Shown here: positions 57,152 through 64,000 of the stretch, in pieces
How positions within the stretch are numbered: position 1 is the stretch's first letter
Layout: the number at the start of each line of letters is the position of its first letter
Notes under the pieces: model-generated
Seen by the model: only the letters and a program-made list of their open reading frames with translations
The model's database searches: none
Told to the model about the DNA's origin: nothing
Program-made: the position numbers and the translations under genes
Assembly (NCBI GenBank): GCA_963556145.1
Contig: OY744470.1
Coordinates: forward strand, 5,146,001 to 5,210,000
Origin: Hygrocybe punicea
Lineage: Eukaryota > Basidiomycota > Agaricomycetes > Agaricales > Hygrophoraceae
Length of the DNA: 64,000 nt
Direction of reading: 5' to 3'

Positions 57152-58750
57152 GGCTACACGAATGGTGATCAATGCACCCCAAGGCTGAATGTGCCGTGGA
57201 GTTGGTGTACCACCTAAATGTAAGCCTTTTCGCTTTTTCAATTACTAGTACACTACTCTCAAATATAATGACACCAGCTTACATGCAACGGAGACACAAC
57301 GGCGATGGCAGCAAACAACATGTGGCAAAAGACAACACCTCAAGGTGGACAACAGAGAATGGACCCGTTGCGCTCACCGCGGCAAAGTTAAGTTTTTCAT
57401 TATTTTCACTAATTATCAACTGTAATGATGGCCACCGCAGTGACATAGCCAATGATAGGCAACGAAGCCCAAGCAACATGGCCCTCCTCAAGGTATGTAA
57501 ATTACATGCGAAAAAATATTACCTCGTGCCCAACGCCCAGACCCACAACCGCAACGCCCAACACCTCCACCACCAACCGAAGGCTATGGCCCTGAACACC
57601 CCAACGGCGACCAATGCAAGAGTGGAGATAAGATGAAAGCAGCGGGGGCTAGCATGCCACCCACTGTAATTTGTTTTTATTTTTATTTTGCCCATTACTA
57701 TGATACCCACGCCCAGCTCAGTGACGTGCACCTCAACGTCTCCACGCACCACACGCACCACGAACAAGAGCCAGTGCAGGGTACCAATGGCAACCAGGAG
57801 GAGACGATGACGAGTCCGGTGCAACAGAAGCAGCAGGGGCTGGTGCCCCACTGAGTCGGTACATTTTTCTCTTTTCTTGTCTTGTTTACTGACTGACTCT
57901 GGCCGTGCCCAGTTCACACCCATACCCATATACACGCCCACCTCAATGTCTGTACCGACAACGCCCACAAGACACAAGATGCCCAGCATCGGACGACGAT
58001 GGCGGTGCGAGGGAATATGGGCAGACGGGCAGCGGACGCGGTGAGCATGGTGTGCCCACCCCAGCTGGCAAAGGTACGATTTTTTTCGCATCTGTTACTG
58101 ACCAACTATGGTGGTGCATACCCACGCCCACACTCCTGAGCCCATGCCGTCACGCCACTCCCAGGAACAAAGTATGGCGACAAAGCCACTGCCAGCACTG
58201 AACGACCCTGCCCATAATGGTCCTGATGGACACATGGGCAACACCGAGCCCAGGGCCATGTGCAACGGACAGGAAACCCAGCCAAACAATGCCCGACACC
58301 GAATGCGTCAACCAGCCAAGCCCACCCGTACGCTCCCGGTGCCCTCTCCCTGTGCACCTCTCTCTTCTCCCCCTTCTCCCTTTGTTTGCCCCCTCTTCCA
58401 TTCTGCCCATATTGATGGATAATGATGACAGGTGGTGCATGATGAAGAAGAGAATGGAGCATGGATACACGTTGCGAGGATGGTTGCTGTATTGGCTCTG
58501 GATAATTTATCTTTTGAGTTTGTTATCAATGTATTATTTTTCTGTTATTCTATTGTTATAATACATGGTCTGGAAATCTGTCTGAGCTGGTCTGGGAGTG
58601 GTCTGGTCCAGATGACGCCATCTGGAAGTGGTCGGGAGAAATTAGAATCTAACATCATGGTCCGGAAGGTTTTATGGTCTGGACTGGTCGGGCCCAGACC
58701 ACCCCAGACCTGTCAGACAAATTGCTGATTTGCTGATGCATTCACTATGC
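57152..58750. other. Region inside the Harbinger element without a supported gene
   Basis: Open frames on both strands run through CCCACGCCCAC-like and ACGGGCC-like low-complexity stretches and overlap each other; none has a motif. Probably interior of the candidate CCAGACC-ended element. Confidence 0.4.
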
Positions 58751-60261
58751 CTAGACGTGCCCATCTCTCTGCTCATCGGTGGGGTGATCAGTTGGTAGAT
58801 ACAAGGGTAGATGGGGCTCCATTTGTCCTACAGAAATATTACCGAAATGAAATTCTTCACCAAGTTCGAGGTTGTGACTACTGGTGTGAGCTGGTGAGCT
58901 GAATGCAGTGGGGGAAGAGTTTGAAGCACCTGAAATATGATCTGTCGCCGCAGTGAAAGATGTTGATGCGAACGGAGTGGGACGATGGGCCTGCAGTTGG
59001 GCTAGCCTGAACTCGTACTCGAGCCGCATCTTGTCTTGCTCCAGTCTGATCTTCTGAATCTTTAATTCTGCTTTTCGTCTGTCTCTTTCGATCTGAATAC
59101 GCTCCTGAGCCTTTATCCGAGCGATATCTGTGTCCTTTGTGAGTTCAAGCCGCTTAATTTTCATGTCAATGGACTTCTGCACGGTCTCTTCCTGTGCCCT
59201 GGCAACATCACTGAACTTCTCCATAACAGCACGAGTCTTCTTGCCAGTGGGTTCCTGCTTGACTACAGGCTTTGAGGTGTTTGTGCTGGACTCGGCAGCT
59301 TTCCGTTTAATGGGTAAGTGGACCTCGGCGTTGTTTTCATCTGGCTCGGTGACATCTTGTCCCTCACTAGCAACAGCTTCCCCATTGCCCTCCTCGTCAC
59401 TAAGTCCGAAAGATATCGGGTCCTCATAGTCGCTGGAAGTGGCTGTCGAGTTGAGGTATCCACTCATATTGATTTCAGATCCACTGTTGCCAATTCCGAC
59501 CGGTACAACATTCGGGCGCTCAGACACAAGGTCTCTCATCTCGAAATACCATGGGAATGACTGGCTGATGAGCTCTAGAGAATGGGTGAGTCAGGTGAGT
59601 ATTAAGATCAGTGCGTTGAACGCTCTACTGACCCCATTTGTTTGTGAACGCGTTTTTCACATCCATGTTGATCTGGTCTGCAGAAGTAATCCCTTCACCG
59701 GTGAGTCCCATCTCCTCTTTGTACTTCTGGGTATCTTTGACAAGCCTATATGATGTTTTCCAGTGACATTCAGACCCTTGCGAGAACGGATTACCAACTC
59801 ACGCCTGAATCCGGTTTTTTATCTTTTGCGCCCACACGTTCTTTTCCTTCGCAGTCCGGGCCTGCTCAAATGCAGGACCATATACCGGATGGTCTCCAAA
59901 GACTCTTGCCGCCAACTCCTTGTGATGATGGGCCTTGGACAGGCCACCACCTTTGGTAGTCGACACGTTGGCACCAGGACCAGGAAAAAGGCCTTGTCGG
60001 ATGATGGGGTCTTCGGCAATGCAGTGAATGAGCTGCCAGGTGAGGTCCTTGTCCTTCCAGCTGTTACTTGTCAGTACTGAAGACTTATGCATGACGAACA
60101 GACACTTTTTCATACTCGATCTTGACATCCGGCTCATCCCCGGTGTCTTTCTTGTTCTTCGGCTCGTTACTTTTTGTCTCGTTGCTGGCAGCTGCTCTAG
60201 CACTGGGTATGGGTGTACGCTTGCCTGTAGCTGTAGTTGGGTTCTTCACTTTCGGTGCCAT
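58751..60261 (-). CDS. Harbinger-associated DNA-binding-type protein with coiled coil
   Basis: ATG at 60261 (MAPKVKNPTTATGKRTP). After a basic leader comes a MADF/SANT-like helical domain: NSWKDKDLTWQLIHCIAED ... KNVWAQKIKNRIQ, then YKEEMGLTGEGITSADQIN, then FPWYFEMRDLVSERPNVVPV. The C-terminal half has an acidic stretch, KRKAAESS, and a long charged coiled coil (VQKSIDMKIKRLELTKD ... LEQDKMRLEYEFRLAQLQAH). Four exons; introns are clear near 59,583-59,640 (GTCAGTAG..CTCTAG) and 59,748-59,805 (GTGAGT..ATATAG). The first intron is short and its edges are uncertain. In PIF/Harbinger elements a Myb/SANT-type partner helps the transposase enter the nucleus and bind the ends. The convergent layout supports that role. 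Looks intact. Confidence 0.68.
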
Positions 60262-60575
60262 GATGATAGGATAGGGGAAATAAAAAAATAAATTATATTT
60301 CATACACTAAGGAACAGATGAATCGAAAGCCGCTTCACAACGCGAAGCTACTCGCGAGTCGCTTCGTCGATTCGTGGATTCAGCGAGAATCGGATGTCGG
60401 AATCGATGTCTGAATCGATTTTCGAATCGGTCCCTGAATCGACCTCGAATCGGTCACTCTGACCCCTACTAATGTCAACAGGGCGTGTAATTAGAATCTG
60501 TACAATTGTTTGAACATGGTTTTATTTACTCTACTATATATCAGGAACGAGTTACATGAATAGGAACTCGATCAC

Positions 60576-61361
60576 TCACGCACGCCCATACATAATTAGA
60601 GCTCCATCCTCGACTGCCGAACTCCACGCTACTCGGCCCTGGTTACGCAAGTCTAACTCCTGGTGATAAAAGGCGACGATGCGCCGATGAAGGTGTATAA
60701 TCGATGGTTCTTCGTGGTTGGCGACAGCTACGTGCGCAGCAGTAACCTCTTCAGCTAGACGTTTTTGTATATACTTGAGATATGGCGGCATGCACGAGTC
60801 CCAGTTGTCTTCGCCGTGCTGCCTCCATAGGTTGATCAACATGATGGCGGCTGCTGACCAGAGCTCACGCTCAGTGGAGCGCATGGAATCGGTCTGCTCA
60901 TGGTCTTGGTCCGTGCAGCGTTGGGCGATACCGTTCGAGTAAATGCTATTATCATGTCATATGTAGATGTCAACGGTATACCAGCAGACTGTCTTACCAG
61001 CGAGTGCCATTAAGCTCGCGCCGGCGCTTATCTTTGAGCTCCTCTTTTGCTAGACGACTCAGCTTGCGTCTATTGGGCCGATTCACTGCCACATAGTCGT
61101 GCTGGTATTGTTGAAGGCGTGCTCTATTTCTGTGGGAATTACTTTCAGTGTCAGTTATAGTCTGAGAGGGGAAAGGTTACCGAGCATAATAAGATTTGGG
61201 TAGCGTGGAAGGCATGGATGGTGGACGGGGTGAATACGGTACGCGAAAACCATTAGTTGTGATATAACGAATGTCGTGAATGAATGTAGCGTATGTCGTG
61301 AATGACTTGAGGCGTGGGTACGTGAATAACTTCGGTATAGGGTACGGGACTTATCCGCCAT
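60576..61361 (-). CDS. Unknown small protein, three exons
   Basis: ATG at 61361 overlaps, on the opposite strand, the ATG of the YPP1-like gene (CCATGG). Exon 1 is Ser/His/Arg-rich (MADKSRTLYRSYSRTHASSH). Exon 2 is basic (NRARLQQYQHDYVAVNRPNR, then RLAKEELKDKRRRELNGTRW) and ends at a clear GTAAGAC donor. Exon 3 (to 60576) has IYSNGIAQRCTDQDHEQTD, then ELWSAAAIMLINLWRQHGED and HLHRRIVAFYHQELDLRNQG. Introns end in CCCACAG and ATAATAG. Family not recognised. It starts next to the Harbinger end and could be a host gene or an element passenger. Confidence 0.5.
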
Positions 61362-61515
61362 GGCTGATGGCCCTAAAGCCTATTACAGCTGATTCGGAAA
61401 TTCTTGTCCCACGGTTCAAAACACGCGAAAAAAATTCAAAAAAATCGAAAAAAATAAAAAAAATCATTCTCTCTCGCTCTCTCTCTTAATACCACCTAGA
61501 CTCGCCAATATTTAC

Positions 61516-62095
61516 ATGCTCACGGTAGCAGAGCTCAGACAACTCTCAGATGAGCAGTTTCAGCAAATGGTCGACGACGATATCTTGAAAACCGATGCTT
61601 TGATTGCCGAAACAGATTGTGCCTTGGCAGACATCCCCACCTCAGAATCCGACCTAGGGAATCCGGACACGGATAGCTCTGTGGGTGCAGACGAGGCTTC
61701 AGAAGTTGAGGAAGTAGAAAAAGGGGGTCAAGGTAAGGTCTTCTGCTAGTTACCTTCGCGTTACCTCACTCTATTGGGTTTCTGGCGTGATTAGGCTCAC
61801 TCAAAATACGTCTTCCTGCTCGGCATGTGTCTTCTGAAGATGCAGTTTCCCAGAATGGTGGCGAGAAGAGGGATCAGAAAAGGATGGCCGACACCACTGA
61901 GGCCAATCCTCCAAAACACCGAAAAAAAGCAAGGGAGGACAAAGGAGAGGACAAAGGCATGGATAAGGAGGCCAAGCGTGCCCGTGGCCGTCCTCGTAAG
62001 GATGCCAATTCAAGTGGCGAAAGTGAATTTTCAGCCTCAATCTTTGTTGAAGTTGCCCGAGATCCTACGTTCATCAAAGGGAAGACACGAAAAGG
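61516..62095 (+). pseudogene. Captured host-gene fragment with AT-hook
   Basis: Two exons: 61516-61731 (MLTVAELRQLSDEQFQQMVD, ending in an acidic EVEEVEKGGQG) and 61796 to about 62095. The 64-bp intron has GTAAGG..GATTAG ends. The second exon has a basic region with an AT-hook (KRARGRPRKD) and SIFVEVARDPTFIKGKTRKG, where it ends abruptly at the transposase junction. It keeps its intron, so capture was at DNA level. The parent gene is not in the window and I do not recognise it. Confidence 0.6.
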
Positions 62096-62554
62096 GTTAG
62101 GCTCATCAAGGAAGATAAGTTGCTCAGCGGCAAAATTCCGCAGCACGTCATGTAGCCAAGCCTCCCGGGCCTGATTATCCCGTTCAGCTGCCGCCTTTTG
62201 AAGCAATTTGTATGTGAGACCGGCATCCAAAAGATTTTGGCAAAGGGCACTGTTCGAAATGGGCTGATCGTGATAGATAGCAAGCCACTCGGAGAGTTCA
62301 TCTAGATAGAGTGACGGGGAATCAAGAATGAGTGCCTTCAAGTCACCGAGCATTGTAGAATTGAGCAGACGCCTTCTTCCGCGGGTCACAGAAGTAGGTG
62401 AAACCATTCCCTGTCGTTCATAATTGTCTTTCCAGCGGGTGATGCTCTTGGTTGAGACACCGAGAGATTCAACGATGTCGTCCATATCCCAGCCTTCCAG
62501 CAGTAGCTGCAATGCTCGTTGTTTCATATCGGAGCTGATATGGTGGTAAACCAT
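62095..62554 (-). pseudogene. Tc1/mariner-type transposase, N-terminal half
   Basis: ATG at 62554. Helix-turn-helix N-terminus (SDMKQRALQLLLEGWDMDDI, then VESLGVSTKSITRWKDNY), a GRRR-like linker (VTRGRRRLL), a second helical part (LILDSPSLYLDELSEWLA, SALCQNLLDAGLTYK) and the first catalytic Asp in LIFLDE. Then it is replaced by unrelated sequence, so the second Asp and the final acidic residue are missing. It could at most bind DNA. Confidence 0.78.
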
Positions 62555-64000
62555 GGCGAACGAGTGGTATTAAGAGAGGGAATGATTTTTTGATTTCTTT
62601 TGATTTCTTTTGATTTTTTTCGCGTGTTTTGAACCGTGGGACAAGAATTTCCGAATCAGCTGTATTGGCATTTTATTGCCTATGCTCGAATTATCCGGAG
62701 TCTGTGTTTACAGGGTAGATTCTTTCTCCAACGGAACCCAAGATAGCTCTGAGATCATATCGCACGGCGTTACCATTGCTCACCATCGCCGAGTCCGAGA
62801 TCTCAGATCTCAGCAGTCTTGCCGTCCACCATCCCTCCAGTGGGCAAAATCGACTTTCCTTCCTTCACGCGATTTCGTGAGCTTTGGCGGTGGATCGTGA
62901 GGCTGATCTGGAGAGCCGTCGTCCTGACTGCCCGGACATACAATATCGAAGAAGGGCAGGAGGATTCCGTGTGGATTCTGTGGACGTGGTTGTCGCACTA
63001 CATGGCTTGCAGTTCTCACTGGCCTGCGACTTTCAGCACTCGGCATCGATCCGTCATCTCCGTCCTGCATCTCCACGCGCTGTTCCTGCCTGCAAAGTCG
63101 CCCCTACCGCCCACTAGCACCTCGCTTACATCCTCCACTCTGCTGTCGCCACTTCCTCCGCATGAAACCGAGAAGACCACCACCTTGGGTGCACACTGCC
63201 CGCTCGGTGATGCAGGAATATCGTGCGATCCTCACGATTAGCACTTGCTTCCCACGAGCTGGTAAACGGGACGTCAAGGTCGAGAATTTCGTCAATCTGT
63301 GCGTTGCGGTCTGGGAAGTGAGTGGCGAGATTGGTGACTTTTGCAGGCTGGTTATTGATGTACGTCTGAAAAGTCAAGTTGCTCTTTTTCCCCAATCTTT
63401 TTTTGTTGTTGGTACTTATTCAAAAACAATCATGCTAAACACTACTGCGTTGTGTTGTCAGATCCTTTGGTGGGCTACACGTCTCACGTTCAACTCCCAT
63501 CGAATTCTGCGCCACATGACACGGCTACTATACGTTTCGGGGGACACGGAGCTCGCCAAATGGACTTTGCGTTTGTACGTGCAGGTGGTGAGCAAGATTT
63601 GGCAGAGGGCATTTGGAGCATGGTGATGGCACTCAAGAGTAGTTTTTTTCCTTCGTCGAGATCGTCTCACCAGGGGTTGAACTTTTTTTTTCTATATCCA
63701 GAACAAGGCCGTTGAACGTACCCGTCCAGGACGGCTTTCGCATTCACATTCGCTGTTCCTTCGGTCCGTCGAAACATTGCCGACGCCTTCCGGGCACTAC
63801 CGTCTCGCGCTCTCATTTGCACGTCCGGGACCATTGCAGGACTTTGACCAGGCTATCAGCAATCTGCAATCCGCGCTAGTGGCCGAGCCGGGGGAGATCC
63901 GGTTCTGGCATGCTTTAGGTCTGCTGTTGGCCGTGACGGAGCAGTGGATTGCCGCCAAGGGTGCGTTAGAGCAGGGCGCAGAGATTGGCGAGCAGAAATC

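Larger units (their letters stand above)
55889..58722. mobile_element. Possible further DNA element with CCAGACC-rich ends
   Basis: Left end TGGTCTGGAGAGGTCTGGCC and, read inward, right end AGGTCTGGGGTGGTCTGGGC are imperfect inverted repeats, each followed by more GGTCTGG/CCAGACC words. Between them lies sequence foreign to Harbinger elements, including the hAT-type element at 56234. No target duplication could be shown (flanks share only AGAC). Held as a candidate. Confidence 0.4.
52928..60473. mobile_element. PIF/Harbinger-type element, 7.5 kb, with nested insertions
   Basis: Ends at 52931 (AGTAGGGGTCAGAGT...) and 60470 (...ACTCTGACCCCTACT). AAT on both sides (52928-52930, 60471-60473) is a 3-bp target duplication, as for this superfamily. 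Subterminal regions carry many GAATCG/CGATTC words on both ends. Contents: transposase (+, 53141-55933) and a convergent DNA-binding-type partner gene (-, 58751-60261), the usual two-gene layout. Nested inside are a solo LTR (53624-54514), a hAT-type element (56234-57143) and perhaps a third element with CCAGACC-rich ends (about 55889-58722). Confidence 0.8.
61384..62664. mobile_element. Tc1/mariner-type element carrying a captured gene fragment
   Basis: Element 61386-62662 (1277 bp) with TA on both sides. Terminal inverted repeats of about 110 bp start CAGCTGATTCGGAAATTCTT and include CCACGGTTCAAAACACGCG and an A/T-rich tract. From the right end a transposase starts normally on the minus strand, but at about 62,095 it stops matching. 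The remaining interior up to the left repeat is a two-exon piece of an unrelated gene on the plus strand. It interrupts codon 8 of the YPP1-like gene. Confidence 0.82.
61360..64000 (+). pseudogene. YPP1: YPP1/TTC7-like protein (plasma-membrane PI4-kinase scaffold), disrupted, runs off window
   Basis: The N-terminus MADGPKAY at 61360 continues after the Tc1-type insertion as YWHFIAYARI (62665 on). Further segments: TIAESEISDLSSLAVHHPSS, then LWRWIVRLIWRAVVLTARTY, LWTWLSHYMACSSHWP, HTARSVMQEYRAILTISTCF, KVENFVNLCVAVWE, then across an intron (about 63,360-63,460) ILWWATRLTFNSHRILRHMT, then TPR-type HYRLALSFARPGPLQDFDQA and PGEIRFWHALGLLL. In fungi YPP1 partners EFR3 and STT4 to place PI4-kinase at the plasma membrane. 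Here the region between N-terminus and LWRW is about 200 bp instead of several hundred codons, and at least two frame changes occur (near 63,165 and 63,590-63,700). I infer an inactive copy. It is cut by the window end. Confidence 0.62.

Overview
The window looks like nuclear DNA of a filamentous basidiomycete, most likely an Agaricomycete. Genes have many introns of about 45-75 bp with GT..AG borders. Families typical of that group are present: a NACHT-WD40 NLR-like receptor with a C2-like N-terminus, an unspecific peroxygenase, a Crinkler-like protein, KDZ-type transposase sequence, and hAT, Harbinger and Helitron elements. No rRNA, tRNA or CRISPR array was recognised.

Left third (1-19.8 kb) is a gene-bearing but damaged region. 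It has a small cysteine-rich secreted-type gene (-), a large NWD receptor gene with 15 nearly identical WD40 repeats (+, 2.57-8.09 kb), a 5'-truncated peroxygenase (-), a Crinkler-like NTPase with a decayed 3' end (-), an unknown nuclear-type protein (+), an ornithine cyclodeaminase pseudogene (-), an F-box/LRR-like relic (+), and one clean 13-exon alpha/beta-hydrolase with a TAP-like C-terminus (-, 17.3-19.77 kb). The Crinkler gene and its divergent neighbour sit between two inverted copies of a roughly 0.4-kb segment.

Middle (20-35 kb) is transposon territory. A basidiomycete transposase-like gene is split by a 1.3-kb hAT-type element with a perfect 8-bp target duplication. An aspartic peptidase relic, a 34-bp hairpin minisatellite, tandem copies of a 59-bp palindrome, and a complete 5.1-kb LTR element without recognisable RT or integrase follow.

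Right half (35.7-60.5 kb) is a nested stack. A KDZ-family gene is cut open by a hAT-type element (itself carrying a mariner-type MITE), a solo LTR, a long-armed foldback MITE into which a 10.6-kb Helitron has jumped, and a second hAT-type copy. Directly after it lies a 7.5-kb PIF/Harbinger element whose transposase is interrupted by a solo LTR and which holds another hAT-type element. The Helitron encodes Rep, PIF1-type helicase and a ubiquitin-protease-like C-terminal domain, with one in-frame TGA.

Right end (60.5-64 kb): an unknown gene and a YPP1/TTC7-like gene start back to back at overlapping ATGs. The YPP1-like copy is interrupted at about codon 8 by a Tc1/mariner-type element in which the second half of the transposase has been replaced by a piece of an unrelated, intron-bearing AT-hook gene. 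The YPP1 copy is internally deleted and runs off the window.
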